From: Cupriavidus sp.
GTDB taxonomy: Bacteria; Pseudomonadota; Gammaproteobacteria; Burkholderiales; Burkholderiaceae
Assembly: GCA_031181345.1 (NCBI GenBank)
Contig: JAPSLC010000032.1
Coordinates: forward strand, 1-59,983
DNA: 59,983 bases
Direction of reading: 5' to 3'
Below are positions 44,323 through 54,410 of this stretch, in pieces (the first letter of the stretch is position 1; each line of letters starts with the position of its first letter). The notes beneath the pieces are model-generated. The model was not told the origin of the DNA. It made no database searches and saw only the letters and a program-made list of their open reading frames with translations. The translations under genes were made by a program, and so were the position numbers.

Positions 44323-44941
44323 TGCATCCGCGGCACGCGTGCGCCGCTGTGCCTGGGGCGGGCATCTGCCGTTCGACGCGGCGCTGGGCGCCAACCTGCG
44401 GCGCTGGATCACCGGCGAAGGGTCGCTGACCGCGCGGCTGATCACCGCCTCGTCGCGCTTTCGCGTCAGCAAGCTGTCGCAGCGGATGGAGCGCCCGCTG
44501 GCCGACGAATGGCACACCCTCGGGCTGGGCGCGCCGCTGCCGGTGATCGCCCGCGACGTGCTGCTGGTCTGCGACAACACGCCGGCGGTGTTCGGCCACA
44601 CCATCGTCCATCCGCGCCATGCGCGCCGCGACTGGCCCTTCCTCGGCGGACTGGGCGACCGGCCGCTGGGCGGCGCGCTGTTCGTCGATCCGCGCGTGCG
44701 CCGCGACCCATTCGAATTCGCCCGCCTGCTGCCGCATCATCCGCTGGCGCAGCGGCTGCGCCGCGCCCTGCCCGAGTTCAGCGAGGAGCTGGCGGCGATC
44801 ATGCTGCCGGCGCGGCGCTCGGTGTTCCGGCGCGGCGCCGGCGTGATGCTGGTGACCGAGGTGTTCCTGCCCGACCTCGCCACGCGGCCGGCGCCGCGCA
44901 CCGCGACCGGCATGCCGGTGCCGATGCGTCCGCCGCGATAG
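44315..44941 (+). CDS. ubiC: Chorismate pyruvate-lyase-like protein
   Basis: 208 residues. UbiC removes pyruvate from chorismate to give 4-hydroxybenzoate, the first step of ubiquinone synthesis. Features agree with the family: [23 protein letters not shown], the block [20 protein letters not shown] and [25 protein letters not shown], with an Arg near the end of the active-site loop and a conserved Glu in [12 protein letters not shown] with AGG close upstream, overlapping the yqiA stop. Confidence 0.87.
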   Translation: MPDASAARVRRCAWGGHLPFDAALGANLRRWITGEGSLTARLITASSRFRVSKLSQRMERPLADEWHTLGLGAPLPVIARDVLLVCDNTPAVFGHTIVHPRHARRDWPFLGGLGDRPLGGALFVDPRVRRDPFEFARLLPHHPLAQRLRRALPEFSEELAAIMLPARRSVFRRGAGVMLVTEVFLPDLATRPAPRTATGMPVPMRPPR

Positions 44942-45014
44942 GCCCGGCCGGCCGGGCCGATCCGCACAAAAAAACGATAACGACAGCCAACCCCACTACC
45001 ACGAGAACACAACG

Positions 45015-45764
45015 ATGAAACTTCAGGGACGGATTGCCATCGTCACCGGCGCCGCCGCCGGTATCGGCTTTGCGACCGCGCGGCGCTTCGTCGCCGAGGG
45101 TGCCACCGTGATCCTGTGCGACGTCAACGCCGAACGGGTCCAGCAGGCGGCCGCGCAACTGGCCGAGGTCGCACCGAACGGCGCCGGCGTGCGCGCGCAT
45201 CGGGTCGACGTCACGCAGCGCGACCAGGTCGACGCGATGGTCGCGGCGACGCTGGCCGAGCACGGGCAGATCGACATCCTGGTCAACAATGCCGGCATCA
45301 CCAAGGACGCGCGCCTGGTCAAGATGACCGAGGCTCAGTTCGACGCGGTGATCGACGTCAACCTGAAGGGCGTGTTTCATTGCGCGCAGGCGGTCGCCGG
45401 TCCGATGATCGAGCGCGGCCGCGGCGTGATCCTGAACGCCTCGAGCGTGGTCGGCCTGTACGGCAATTTCGGCCAGACCAATTACGCGGCCAGCAAGTTC
45501 GGCGTGGTGGGCTTTACCAAGACCTGGGCGCGCGAGCTCGGGCCCAAGGGCGTGCGCGTCAACGCGGTATGTCCGGGCTTCGTCGCCACCGAGATCCTGC
45601 AGACGGTGCCGGACAAGGTGCTCGACGGCATGAAGCAGGCCTGCTGGCTGGGCCGGCTGGCCGAGCCCGACGAGATCGCCAGCATCTACGCCTTCCTCGC
45701 CAGCGACGACGCCAGCTATATCAACGGCACCGCGATCGAGGCCAGCGGCGGCATGTCGATCTGA
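45015..45764 (+). CDS. Short-chain dehydrogenase (FabG-like 3-oxoacyl-ACP/acyl-CoA reductase)
   Basis: 249-residue NAD(P)-dependent SDR. Cofactor site [20 protein letters not shown] in [14 protein letters not shown], and the catalytic Ser-Tyr-Lys in [32 protein letters not shown] and the overall length match FabG/PhaB. Not in a fatty-acid cluster, so it is probably a paralogue; whether it serves ACP or CoA substrates cannot be told. It starts 73 bp after the ubiC-like stop. Confidence 0.9.
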   Translation: MKLQGRIAIVTGAAAGIGFATARRFVAEGATVILCDVNAERVQQAAAQLAEVAPNGAGVRAHRVDVTQRDQVDAMVAATLAEHGQIDILVNNAGITKDARLVKMTEAQFDAVIDVNLKGVFHCAQAVAGPMIERGRGVILNASSVVGLYGNFGQTNYAASKFGVVGFTKTWARELGPKGVRVNAVCPGFVATEILQTVPDKVLDGMKQACWLGRLAEPDEIASIYAFLASDDASYINGTAIEASGGMSI

Positions 45765-46007
45765 CGACGGTCCTTCCGCACGCCGCTGCACGGAGCACCG
45801 GCCGCCGCCGGACACGTTTTATTGCGTGGCCGGGCAGACGGGCGCGGCAGCCCGGTACGGTATCATTGACGACCGGCCGGCGCGCCCATGCGCGCGGCCC
45901 ATGCCCCCCGCCCGGCACGTGCCGGGCGGTGACGCTTATCCATTTCCGAGGCGGGCAGCGCGCCTCGCCGACGCCCGGTTTCCGGCATATCTGAAAGACC
46001 CGATCCC

Positions 46008-48167
46008 ATGCAGTTGTTGTTCGAGGAAGGCGGCGAGATCCGCGCCGGTACCGTGCTGAACCAGCAAGGCGAGGCCTATCAGGTCGAATTGCCGGCGGGC
46101 AAGCGCACCAAGGTCAAGTCGCGCGACGTGCTGCTGCAGTTCACGCAGCCGAGCGCGGCCGAGCTGCTGTCGCAGACCGCGGCGCTGACCGGCGAGATCG
46201 ATCTCGACTTCCTGTGGGAATGCGCTCCCGAGCAGGAGTTCGGCTTCACCGAGCTGGCCGCCGAGTACTACGGCGCGTCGGCCAGCCCCGCGCAACAGGC
46301 CGCGCTGGCGATGGCGCTGCACGGCAACCCGGTCTACTTCCGCCGCAAGGGCCGCGGCCGCTATCAGCGCGCGCCCGAGGACCAGCTGAAGGCGGCGCTG
46401 GCCGGGCTCGAACGCAAGCGCCAGCAGGCGCTGGTGCAGGCCGAATACGAACAGCAGCTGAAGGCCGGGGCGCTGCCCGACGCGTTCCGCGGCAAGGTGC
46501 TGACGCTGCTGTTCAAGCCGGACAAGAACAGCCTCGAATACAAGGCGCTCGACGCCGCCTGCACCGCGCTCGGCAAGTCGCCGATGCGGCTGATGATCGA
46601 GGTCGGCGGCGTGCCGAACGCGCGCGCGCTGCACGAGGCCCGCTTCCTGTCGGAATGCTTTCCCAAGGGCACCGGCTTTCCCGAGATCACGGTGCCGGAG
46701 CCGGGCGGCGACCTGCCGCTCGCGCCGGTCGAGGCGTTCTCGATTGACGATGTCACCACCACCGAGATCGACGACGCGTTGTCGGTGATGCCGCTCGACG
46801 ACGGGCGCCTGCGCATCGGCATCCATATCGCCGCGCCAGGCCTGGGCATCCGCCGTGGCGATCCGCTCGACGCGATCGCGCGGCAGCGGCTGTCGACCGT
46901 GTACTTCCCCGGCGACAAGATCACGATGCTGCCGGACGCGGTGGTCGAGCGCTACACGCTGCAGGAAGGGCGGCAGTGCCCGGCGTTGTCGCTGTACGTG
47001 GTCTACGACCCGGCGGCGCAGCAGATCCTGGCCAGCGAGACGCGCGCCGAGATGGTCCGGATCGCCGCCAACCTGCGCCACAACCTGCTCGACGAGGTGG
47101 TGACCGAGGCGGCGCTGACCGAAGGCAGCGGCGACTATCCGTTCCGCGAGGCGCTGACCACGCTGTGGGGCTTTGCCAATTTCCTGTACGACGAGCGCCA
47201 GCGCGCGCGCATCGCCAGCGGTCTGCGGCCCGAGTCGCACAGCCGTGCCGATTACAGCTTCTATCTGGACGAGCAGGCCGACGGCAGCCAGCGCGTGCGC
47301 ATCGAGCAGCGCAAGCGTGGGTCGCCGCTGGACAAGATCGTCGCCGAGCTGATGATTCTGGCCAACAGCACCTGGGGCAAGCTGCTGGCCGACCACGGCG
47401 TGCCGGGCATCTACCGCACGCAGAAGGCCTGGGGCATGCATCGAACCCGCATGCAGACCTATCCGGCACCGCATGAGGGCCTGGGCGTCGCGCAGTATGC
47501 GTGGAGCACGTCGCCGCTGCGCCGCTATGTCGATCTGGTCAACCAGTGGCAGATCATCGCGGCGGCCCAGCATGGCGTCACCGCCAAGCTGGTGGCGCCG
47601 TTCAAGCCCAAGGACGCTGATCTGCTGGCCGCGGTCGCCGACTTCGAGGGCACCTATGCCGCCTATGCCGAGCACCAGTCGACCATGGAGCGTTACTGGT
47701 GCCTGCGCTGGCTCGCGCAGGAGAAGCGCGAGCGCATGATGGCGACCGTGCTCAAGGACGGCGCGGTGCGTTTTGCCGAGATCCCGCTGGTCACGCGCGT
47801 GCCCGAGCTCGCTCAGGCCGCGCGCGGCACGCAGGTGCTGCTCGAGATCGCCGGCACCGACGAGCTGACACTGGAAGTCAGCTGCCGGGTGCTGGAAGTG
47901 TTTGCCGGCGAAGGCGAGCTACCAGCCGAAGAACTCGAAGGAGACGAAGAATCCGCGGAGGTTTCCGCCGAAGCCGCCGCCGAGGTGGCGGCCGAGCAGA
48001 TCGCGGAAGAGGCCGCCGAGCAGGGCGCCGAGACGGTGCCGGAGACGCTGGACGGTGCTGGCGCCGAAGCAGCCGAACCGGCAGCCGAAGCCAGCGCGGA
48101 CGACAGTGCCGACGCAGGCGAGAGCGCGACCAGGACCGCGGGCAACAGCGGCCCCGCTGCCTCCTGA
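46008..48167 (+). CDS. RNase II-family exoribonuclease with acidic C-terminal tail
   Basis: 719 residues. The RNB catalytic domain (about 245-560) is shown by AFSIDDVTTTEIDDALSV, whose Asp residues bind magnesium, and YFPGDKITMLP and YAWSTSPLRRYVDLVNQWQ. It degrades single-stranded RNA 3' to 5'. An S1-like region follows near 590-635. The last about 87 residues are a disordered, Glu/Ala-rich acidic tail (EGDEESAEVSAEAAAEVAAE onward), absent from E. coli RNase II. Upstream of the tonB-like gene by 12 bp. Confidence 0.92.
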   Translation: MQLLFEEGGEIRAGTVLNQQGEAYQVELPAGKRTKVKSRDVLLQFTQPSAAELLSQTAALTGEIDLDFLWECAPEQEFGFTELAAEYYGASASPAQQAALAMALHGNPVYFRRKGRGRYQRAPEDQLKAALAGLERKRQQALVQAEYEQQLKAGALPDAFRGKVLTLLFKPDKNSLEYKALDAACTALGKSPMRLMIEVGGVPNARALHEARFLSECFPKGTGFPEITVPEPGGDLPLAPVEAFSIDDVTTTEIDDALSVMPLDDGRLRIGIHIAAPGLGIRRGDPLDAIARQRLSTVYFPGDKITMLPDAVVERYTLQEGRQCPALSLYVVYDPAAQQILASETRAEMVRIAANLRHNLLDEVVTEAALTEGSGDYPFREALTTLWGFANFLYDERQRARIASGLRPESHSRADYSFYLDEQADGSQRVRIEQRKRGSPLDKIVAELMILANSTWGKLLADHGVPGIYRTQKAWGMHRTRMQTYPAPHEGLGVAQYAWSTSPLRRYVDLVNQWQIIAAAQHGVTAKLVAPFKPKDADLLAAVADFEGTYAAYAEHQSTMERYWCLRWLAQEKRERMMATVLKDGAVRFAEIPLVTRVPELAQAARGTQVLLEIAGTDELTLEVSCRVLEVFAGEGELPAEELEGDEESAEVSAEAAAEVAAEQIAEEAAEQGAETVPETLDGAGAEAAEPAAEASADDSADAGESATRTAGNSGPAAS

Positions 48168-48179
48168 TCCAGGTCCGCC

Positions 48180-49121
48180 GTGAACCTCGCCCGCGCTTCC
48201 CGCCAGTGGTGGCAAGGCAGCAGCACGATGGCCAAGGCCATCGCGATCTCGCTGGCCGTGCATGCGCTGCTGCTGGCGGTGCGCTTCGGCGCGCCGGAAG
48301 CCTTCGAGATCAAGCGCAGCGATACCGCGCTCGACGTGGTGCTGGTCAATGCGAAGTCGGGCCAGCAGCCGCTCAAGCCGGCCGCGCTGGCCCAGGCCGA
48401 TCTCGACGGTGGCGGCGACCATGAGCAGCAGCGCGCCAGTACCCCGCTGCCGGCGCAGACGGTGCCGCGCGAGGGCGATCTGGTGCGCCAGGTGCAGCGC
48501 CGCGTCGATCTGCTCGAGGAGCGCCAGCAACGCCTGATGACGCAGCTGCGCGAGAGCGCGCCGCCGGTCCACAGCCAGCCGCTGCGCCCGGGCGAGCGCC
48601 GTCTCGATACCCCGGCGCGCGGCCAGGACGAGCACGATTCGCTCGACGAGATGGCGCGGCTGGAGGCCGAGATCGCCCGCAATCTGGAACACTACGCGCG
48701 CCGGCCCAAGCGCCACCAGATCACGGCGACCAGCGCGCAGCAGGTCGTCTACGCCCGCTACTACGATCGCCTGCGCAAGAAGATCGAGGCGCGCGGCACG
48801 GCGGACTTTCCGCGCCGCGCCGGCCAGCCGCTGTACGGCGAGCTGATCGTGGCGATCAACGTCGACCGGCATGGCCGGCTCGGCTACGAGCGCGGCGGCT
48901 ATCGCGTCGACGGCGTCGAGCTGGTCAAGAGCTCGGGCAACCCGGCGCTGGACCGCCAGGCCATCGCGATCGTGCGCGCCGCGGCGCCGTTCGGCGAGTT
49001 CTCGCCGGAGATGCGGGCCCGCTACGATATTCTCGAAGTGATATCCACGTTCAAGTTCTCGCGCAGCGGGCTGGAAACCCGGCTGCAATCCCGGCTGCCA
49101 TCCCCGCCGCCATCCCAATAA
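48180..49121 (+). CDS. TonB-like energy transducer
   Basis: 313 residues. N-terminal membrane anchor (AKAIAISLAVHALLLAVRFG) with the His typical of TonB helices, then a long coiled polar linker (VQRRVDLLEERQQRLMTQLRE) and the C-terminal TonB fold (RAGQPLYGELIVAINVDRHGRLGYERGGYRVDGVEL; KSSGNPALDRQAIAIVRAAAPFGEF). It couples the proton gradient to outer-membrane receptors; exbB/exbD are not here. GTG is taken as start; ATG 16 codons on is possible. The stop TAA abuts the aroE ATG directly. Confidence 0.85.
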   Translation: MNLARASRQWWQGSSTMAKAIAISLAVHALLLAVRFGAPEAFEIKRSDTALDVVLVNAKSGQQPLKPAALAQADLDGGGDHEQQRASTPLPAQTVPREGDLVRQVQRRVDLLEERQQRLMTQLRESAPPVHSQPLRPGERRLDTPARGQDEHDSLDEMARLEAEIARNLEHYARRPKRHQITATSAQQVVYARYYDRLRKKIEARGTADFPRRAGQPLYGELIVAINVDRHGRLGYERGGYRVDGVELVKSSGNPALDRQAIAIVRAAAPFGEFSPEMRARYDILEVISTFKFSRSGLETRLQSRLPSPPPSQ

Positions 49122-50036
49122 ATGCCCAACGCTACCGACATGCCCAACCCTGACCTCGCCGTGGACCGCTATGCCGTGGTCGGCAATCCGATCGCGCACA
49201 GCCGCTCGCCGCAGATCCATGCCGCCTTCGCGCGCCAGACCGCGCAGGCGCTCAGCTACGAACGGCTACTGGCGCCGCTGGACGGGTTTGCCGATACCGT
49301 GCGCCAGTTCTTCGCCGAAGGCGGCCAGGGCCTGAACGTGACGACCCCGTTCAAGGTGCAGGCCTTCGAGCTGGCCGACCGGCTGACGCCCGGCGCCGAG
49401 GCGGCCGGCGCGGTCAACACGCTGTGGATGGAGGACGGCCTGCTGCACGGGGACAACACCGACGGCGTCGGCCTGGTGCGCGATATCGTCGATCGCCTCG
49501 GCGTCGAGCTCGAAGGGCGCCGCATCCTGCTGCTGGGCGCCGGCGGCGCCGCGATGGGCGCGATGTTGCCGCTGATCGATTGCCGGCCCGACCGCATCGT
49601 GGTGGCCAACCGCACCGCGGACCGCGCCAGCGAGATGCTGGAGAACTTCGCCGAGGCTGCCGGCGAGGCCGGCGTCGAACTGTGGGGCGGCGGCTTCGAT
49701 GCGCTGGCCGGGCTGTCCGGGGAGGACGGTTGCGAGGTGGTGATCAACGCGACCGCCGGCAGCCTGCAGGGCCAGGTGCCGCCGGTTCCCGAGGCGCTGC
49801 TCGGCGCGGGTGTGCTGGCCTACGACATGATGTACGGTGCCGGGCCGACCGTGTTCCTGCAGTACGCGGCGGCGCAGGGCGCGCGCACCGCCGACGGGCT
49901 CGGCATGCTGGTCGAGCAGGCGGCGCAGGCCTTCTACCTTTGGCGCGGCGTGCATCCCGACACCGCGCCGGTGCTCGACGAACTGCGGGCCGCGCTGCGG
50001 GCCGAGGCCCAGGCGCAAGGAGGGGCCGGACGCTGA
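49122..50036 (+). CDS. aroE: Shikimate dehydrogenase
   Basis: 304 residues, NADP-dependent reduction of 3-dehydroshikimate. Substrate site [15 protein letters not shown], catalytic Lys in [12 protein letters not shown], Asp in [12 protein letters not shown], the nucleotide loop [11 protein letters not shown] and [11 protein letters not shown]. The start codon follows the tonB-like stop with no spacer, so translation probably reinitiates; mtgA follows. Order rnb - tonB - aroE - mtgA is conserved in Ralstonia-type genomes. Confidence 0.96.
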   Translation: MPNATDMPNPDLAVDRYAVVGNPIAHSRSPQIHAAFARQTAQALSYERLLAPLDGFADTVRQFFAEGGQGLNVTTPFKVQAFELADRLTPGAEAAGAVNTLWMEDGLLHGDNTDGVGLVRDIVDRLGVELEGRRILLLGAGGAAMGAMLPLIDCRPDRIVVANRTADRASEMLENFAEAAGEAGVELWGGGFDALAGLSGEDGCEVVINATAGSLQGQVPPVPEALLGAGVLAYDMMYGAGPTVFLQYAAAQGARTADGLGMLVEQAAQAFYLWRGVHPDTAPVLDELRAALRAEAQAQGGAGR

Positions 50037-50095
50037 GCCCGGGCGCACCCCGTTCTTTCCGCTACGCCGATCGACCGACCGACGCGAGTTCCGCC

Positions 50096-50869
50096 TTGGC
50101 CAAACGCAAACGCGCCGTCCGTTCCCGTGCCGCCGCCGCGTCCGCGCGCGCGGGCGCTTCCGCGCCGCTGCGCTGGCTCGCATGGCTGGCGGGCAGCGTG
50201 CTCGCCGGCGTGGTGGCGATGCAGGTCTATTTCTTCCTGCAGATCGCGGCGTGGCAGGTGGTCGATCCCGGTCCGACCTCGTTCATGCGCGCCGAGCGCT
50301 GGCGGCTGTGCGGCTGGAATGTCTGGAGCTGCGGCATCGAGCGGCAATGGGTGCCGTATGGCGACATCTCGCGCAACCTGAAGCGCGCCGTGATCGCCAG
50401 CGAGGACGCCGACTTCGTCAATCACCCGGGCTACGACCTCGACGCGATGGTCGATGCGTGGGAGCGCAACAAGAAGCGCGGCCATATCGTGCGCGGCGGG
50501 TCGACCATCACGCAGCAGCTGGCCAAGAACCTGTTCCTGTCGCCCGAGCAGCATTACCTGCGCAAGGGGCAGGAGCTGATGATCACCTGGATGCTGGAGT
50601 TCTGGCTCGACAAGCAGCGCATCTTCGAGATCTATCTGAACTCGGTCGAGTGGGGCGAGGGCGTGTTCGGCGCGGAGGCCGCCGCGCGCCACTACTTCAA
50701 GACCAGCGCCGGGCGCCTCAGCGTGGGTCAGGCGGCGCGGCTGGCGGCGGCGCTGCCCGCGCCCAAGTGCTTCGACAAGAAGCAGTACTGCGCCCATGTG
50801 CGCGTCAACTTCCGCGCCAAGGCCGGCATCATCGCGCGCCGGATGGGATCGGCCACGCTGCCGGACTGA
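50096..50869 (+). CDS. mtgA: Monofunctional biosynthetic peptidoglycan transglycosylase
   Basis: Glycosyltransferase family 51 enzyme that polymerises lipid II glycan chains. One N-terminal membrane anchor ([25 protein letters not shown]), then the GT51 signature motifs: [17 protein letters not shown] with the catalytic Glu, [47 protein letters not shown] and [17 protein letters not shown]. No ATG gives a full anchor; TTG giving 257 residues (E. coli 242) is chosen. Start uncertain. Confidence 0.9.
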   Translation: MAKRKRAVRSRAAAASARAGASAPLRWLAWLAGSVLAGVVAMQVYFFLQIAAWQVVDPGPTSFMRAERWRLCGWNVWSCGIERQWVPYGDISRNLKRAVIASEDADFVNHPGYDLDAMVDAWERNKKRGHIVRGGSTITQQLAKNLFLSPEQHYLRKGQELMITWMLEFWLDKQRIFEIYLNSVEWGEGVFGAEAAARHYFKTSAGRLSVGQAARLAAALPAPKCFDKKQYCAHVRVNFRAKAGIIARRMGSATLPD

Positions 50870-50875
50870 GGGAAG

Positions 50876-50899
50876 CCGGCCGCGCTGCGGGGCGGCCGG
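50876..50899. terminator. Possible shared terminator between convergent mtgA and corA
   Basis: CCGGCCGC / GCGGCCGG 8-bp stem with 8-nt loop, 6 bp after the mtgA stop. The T run is weak on both strands. Confidence 0.4.
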
Positions 50900-50911
50900 G
50901 CGTCGGGGCTT

Positions 50912-51874
50912 TCAGCTGAGCCAGCCCTTGCGGCGGAAATAGACCAGCGGAATCGCGGCCGACACCGCCATCAGCGCGATCGCCCACGGATAGCCGGCGG
51001 CCCAGTCGAGCTCGGGCATCACCTTGAAGTTCATGCCGTAGACGCTGGCGATCAGGGTCGGCGGCATCAGCGCCACCGACACCACCGAGAACAGCTTGAT
51101 GATCTTGTTCTGGTTGATGTTGATGAAACCGACCGTGGCGTCCATCAGGAAGTTGATCTTGTCGAACAGGAACGCGGTGTGGTTCTCGATCGAATCGATA
51201 TCGCGCAGGATCTGGCGCGCTTCGTCCTGCTGCTCGGTGGACAGCAGCTGGCTGCGCATCAGGAAGGACAGCGCCCGCCGGGTGTCCATCACGTTGCGGC
51301 GGATGCGGCCGTTGCGGTCTTCCTCGCGGGCGATGGTTTCGAGGACATCGGCCGCGGCGGCGTCGGTCACGTTCTCGGCCAGCACGCGTTTGCTGGCTTC
51401 CTCCAGCCGCTCGTAGATCTCCTCGATCGAGTCGGCCGAATACTCGGCGTCGGTCGCGTACAGATCCATCAGCACGTCCTTGGCGTTGCGCACCGAGCCC
51501 GGGCGCATGCGCGCGCGCAGCCGCACCAGCCGGAACACCGGCAGGTCCTCGTCGTGGATGGAAAACAGGACGTTCGGAGTCAGCACGAAGGCCACGCGCA
51601 CGTTGCGCGAGACCTCGTCCTCGTCGAGCAGGAAGTCGGTGCGGATATGGATGTTTTCATCCTCGCCCTCGAAATAACGCGCCGAGGCTTCGAGGTCGCC
51701 GAGATCCTCGAGCTCGGGCAGGGCCACGCCGTAGGCTTCCTTGATCCACTCCAGTTCCTCGTCGTCGGGACTGACGACGTCGATCCAGATGGGCTTGTGC
51801 TGCAGCAACTCGTTGCGGTCGTCGACCTGCTCCTGGGCGAGCCGGCCTTTCTGCAGGACGAACAGATTGATCAT
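50912..51874 (-). CDS. corA: Magnesium/cobalt transporter CorA
   Basis: 320-residue pentameric channel. A large N-terminal cytoplasmic domain (acidic, helical; IWIDVVSPDDEELEWIKE) is followed by the long stalk helix and two C-terminal membrane segments, the first ending in the selectivity motif YGMNF, the second ALMAVSAAIPLVYFRRKGWLS. An AAGGA site lies 9 nt before the ATG. A leader of roughly 430 nt precedes it and contains a putative terminated RNA. Confidence 0.96.
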   Translation of the reverse strand: MINLFVLQKGRLAQEQVDDRNELLQHKPIWIDVVSPDDEELEWIKEAYGVALPELEDLGDLEASARYFEGEDENIHIRTDFLLDEDEVSRNVRVAFVLTPNVLFSIHDEDLPVFRLVRLRARMRPGSVRNAKDVLMDLYATDAEYSADSIEEIYERLEEASKRVLAENVTDAAAADVLETIAREEDRNGRIRRNVMDTRRALSFLMRSQLLSTEQQDEARQILRDIDSIENHTAFLFDKINFLMDATVGFININQNKIIKLFSVVSVALMPPTLIASVYGMNFKVMPELDWAAGYPWAIALMAVSAAIPLVYFRRKGWLS

Positions 51875-52130
51875 CCCCGGTATTCCTTATGCCGTGCGAT
51901 GAAGAAAAAAGCGGCAGGCAGGCTTGCGGCACGGCCGGGCGGCGCCCTTCGCGCGAGGCGAATGGCGGGCTCGAAGGCAAGCGTGATCGCGCTGCGCGGA
52001 CGGGCCGCGCAAGGCGATGGCGTTTGCCGTTGATGGCTGGCAAGCCGGGAGAGGGAAGTCCGCAACCACGCGGCGGGCCTTGCTGGATCGATCGAGTCGA
52101 TCCCATCGATGGCCGCCGGTAGCAGTACGG
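51875..52130 (-). other. Distal part of the corA leader
   Basis: 256 bp between the putative RNA terminator and corA. It contains an ATCGA-rich patch (ATCGA/GTCGA words at 52087, 52091, 52096 and 52105) like the repeats near 19.9 and 31.7 kb. No gene with a ribosome site was found; a long open frame on this strand encodes low-complexity Arg/Pro-rich sequence. Confidence 0.5.
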
Positions 52131-52310
52131 AAAAACACTCGCCCGCAGTGTGCTGCGGGCGGGTTCGGCGAGCGTCCGACCAGGATGGTCCGGACGGGTT
52201 CGTCGTTACGCAGCCCGCAGTGACATGGCATTCGTAGTGGTCGCGGCTTTGCCGCGGCAACTCGAACACCCGATGCTACTGCCCACGTAATTTCTCCGGG
52301 ATTATGGATG
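52131..52310 (-). ncRNA. Candidate ~180-nt structured RNA or riboswitch-like leader upstream of corA
   Basis: On the minus strand a good promoter, TTAACA, 18 bp, TACACT (52341 to 52317), predicts a start near 52310. About 150 nt on stands an intrinsic terminator: CGCCCGCAG / CTGCGGGCG, a perfect 9-bp stem with 4-nt loop, then four bases and five T. Between them are an outer pairing CGGGT(G)TTCG with CGAACCCG, a hairpin CGCGGC-AAA-GCCGCG, and a 9-bp hairpin GTCC-GACCA / TGGTC-GGAC with one bulge. It is either a free small RNA or a leader whose terminator decides read-through into corA. No known riboswitch class was recognised. Confidence 0.5.
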
Positions 52311-52426
52311 GGCGCGAGTGTAGCCCAACGCGACCGCGTTTGTTAAGTGAAATCTGGATGAAGCGTCACCGCGGCCAAGGTGCGCGGGGCGGCTTGGCTG
52401 CGGTTCGGCTGCGACTCGGCCGTGCC

Positions 52427-53323
52427 TTACGTGCGACGGCGCAGCCGCGGCATCAGCAGCGGTACCAGCAGCACCGAGGCCAGCGCCGCGAACATCAGCA
52501 CGATCGCGGCGTAGTCCTGCCAGTGCGGCTGTTCGCCCAGCAACCACATGCCGGAGAAGACCCCGACCACCGGGATGAACATGATCGACAGGCTCGACAC
52601 CACCGGCGGCAGCGAACGGGCCAGCGAGAACCAGACCAGATGGCAGAAGGCGAACACGACCACCGCGTTGTACAGGATCGCCGCCCATTCGACCGTGTTC
52701 GGCATGCGCCAGCCGTCCTCGAACAGCAGCGTGCCCACCAGCAGGAAGGGCAGCGCGACGGCCAGCATCCAGAAGGTCAGCGTACCCAGCGGGATATCGA
52801 CGGGGGTGCGCTTCATCAGCTGGGTGCCGTAGCCCCAGCCGGCCGCGGCCGCCAGCATCATCACGGTGCCCGTCGGACTGCCGGTCAGCGCGCCGAACTC
52901 GCTCGACATCAGCAGCAGCGTGCCGGCCAGCGCGCAGCCGATGCCGACCCAGGCCCAGGCGGAGATGCGCTCGCGGAACAGCACCAGGCCCCACACCACG
53001 GCCCAGATCGGCATCGTGTAGCCGAGGATCGCCGCGCGGCCCGACGACAGCATCTTGACCGCGCCGATCGCCAGCAGGTGCCAGATCACCATATTGGGCA
53101 GCGCCAGCTTGAACACCGTGCCCCAGGTCTCGCGCGGCAGTGTCAGCGGGATGCCCTTGGCACGCAGCGCCAGGCCCAGCGCAATCAGGCCGCCGCCCAT
53201 GCACAGCAGGCGAAAACCCAGCGGCGGAAAATGGGCCACGCCGATCTTCATCACGGGCCAGTTGATGCCCCAGGCCAGCGTCAGGGCGACGAGCAGGGCA
53301 ACGTTGCGGCGATCGAGAGTCAT
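52427..53323 (-). CDS. DMT superfamily transporter (EamA family)
   Basis: 298 residues with ten hydrophobic segments in two EamA repeats. Typical parts: TLAWGINWPVMKIGV in helix 1, LGYTMPIWAVVWGLVLFRERISAWAWVGIGCALAGTLLL closing the first repeat, and SIMFIPVVGVFSGMWLLGEQPHWQDYAAIVLMFAAL closing the second. Likely a metabolite exporter; substrate unknown. Divergent from pyrF. Confidence 0.9.
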   Translation of the reverse strand: MTLDRRNVALLVALTLAWGINWPVMKIGVAHFPPLGFRLLCMGGGLIALGLALRAKGIPLTLPRETWGTVFKLALPNMVIWHLLAIGAVKMLSSGRAAILGYTMPIWAVVWGLVLFRERISAWAWVGIGCALAGTLLLMSSEFGALTGSPTGTVMMLAAAAGWGYGTQLMKRTPVDIPLGTLTFWMLAVALPFLLVGTLLFEDGWRMPNTVEWAAILYNAVVVFAFCHLVWFSLARSLPPVVSSLSIMFIPVVGVFSGMWLLGEQPHWQDYAAIVLMFAALASVLLVPLLMPRLRRRT

Positions 53324-53533
53324 GGAGGGGAGGCGGTTACCGGTGCGTTACCGCTCTTTCTATTGGTTTCGTCGGTCGGAAAAGCGCAAGGAAGATAGCA
53401 TGCAACGGGTAAAATTGCCGGCAACGACCTGACCGTCGCTGGCCGCCGCGCTCCGATCCGCGTGCCGGCGCACGATAGCCAACGGTCCGCCGCTGCCCAT
53501 CCCGGGCGCGGACGCCACGCATTCGAGCGATCC

Positions 53534-54376
53534 ATGACCCGTCCTTCCGTTCCTCCCGTCCCGTTCACCGAGCAGTTGACCCAGGCCTGGCGGCGCAACG
53601 ATTCGCTGCTGTGTGTCGGGCTCGATCCGGACCCGGGCAAGCTGCCGCTGTCGCTGACTGGCGCCGGCGGCGCGATCTTCTCGTTCTGCCGCGAGATCGT
53701 CGACGCCACCGCCGACCTGGTCTGCGCCTTCAAGCCGCAGATTGCCTACTTCGCCTCGCAGCGCGCCGAGGACCAGCTGGAGCAGCTGGTCCACTATATC
53801 CACGACGCGCATCCCGGCATCCCGGTGATCCTCGACGCCAAGCGCGGCGACATCGGCTCGACCGCGCAGCATTACGCGATCGAGGCCTTCGATCGCTACC
53901 AGGCCGATGCCGTCACGGTCAGCCCCTATATGGGATTCGATTCGGTGGAGCCGTATCTGGCCTATCCGGAGCGCGGCGTCATCGTGCTGTGCCGGACTTC
54001 GAATCCGGGCGGCTCGGATGTGCAGTTCCTGCAGGTCGAGGGCAAGCCGATCTATCAGCTCGTGGCCGAGCAGGCTGCGGCGCGCTGGAACACCACCGGG
54101 CAGATGGGGCTGGTGGTCGGCGCGACCTTCCCCAACGAGATCGCCAAGGTGCGCGAGCTGGTCGGCGACATGCCGCTGCTGATTCCGGGCATCGGCGCCC
54201 AGGGCGGCGACATCGAGGCCACCGTCAAGGCCGGCCGCAGCGCCGACGGCACCGGCATGATGATCAATTCGTCGCGGGCGATCCTGTATGCCAGCCGCGA
54301 GAAGGACTTCGCCGCGGCCGCGCGCCGCGCCGCGCTGCAGACGCGCGACACGATCAACCGCTTCCGCCAGGGTTGA
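53534..54376 (+). CDS. pyrF: Orotidine 5'-phosphate decarboxylase (type 2)
   Basis: 280 residues; last step of UMP synthesis. The catalytic block is [18 protein letters not shown], with the Asp-Lys-Asp pattern of the longer type 2 subfamily; [14 protein letters not shown] and [16 protein letters not shown] are also typical. The start [15 protein letters not shown] is preferred over a 24-residue extension. Ribosome site weak (GAG). Converges on pncC. Confidence 0.95.
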   Translation: MTRPSVPPVPFTEQLTQAWRRNDSLLCVGLDPDPGKLPLSLTGAGGAIFSFCREIVDATADLVCAFKPQIAYFASQRAEDQLEQLVHYIHDAHPGIPVILDAKRGDIGSTAQHYAIEAFDRYQADAVTVSPYMGFDSVEPYLAYPERGVIVLCRTSNPGGSDVQFLQVEGKPIYQLVAEQAAARWNTTGQMGLVVGATFPNEIAKVRELVGDMPLLIPGIGAQGGDIEATVKAGRSADGTGMMINSSRAILYASREKDFAAAARRAALQTRDTINRFRQG

Positions 54377-54410
54377 GCGGCGCGGCCGCGGTGCCTGGCT
54401 GCTCGGGCGC

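Noticed and set aside
52131..52310. 6S RNA identity for the corA leader RNA
   Set aside because: Size is right, but the 5' and 3' ends do not form the long closing helix with a central bubble, and the locus is not that of ssrS.
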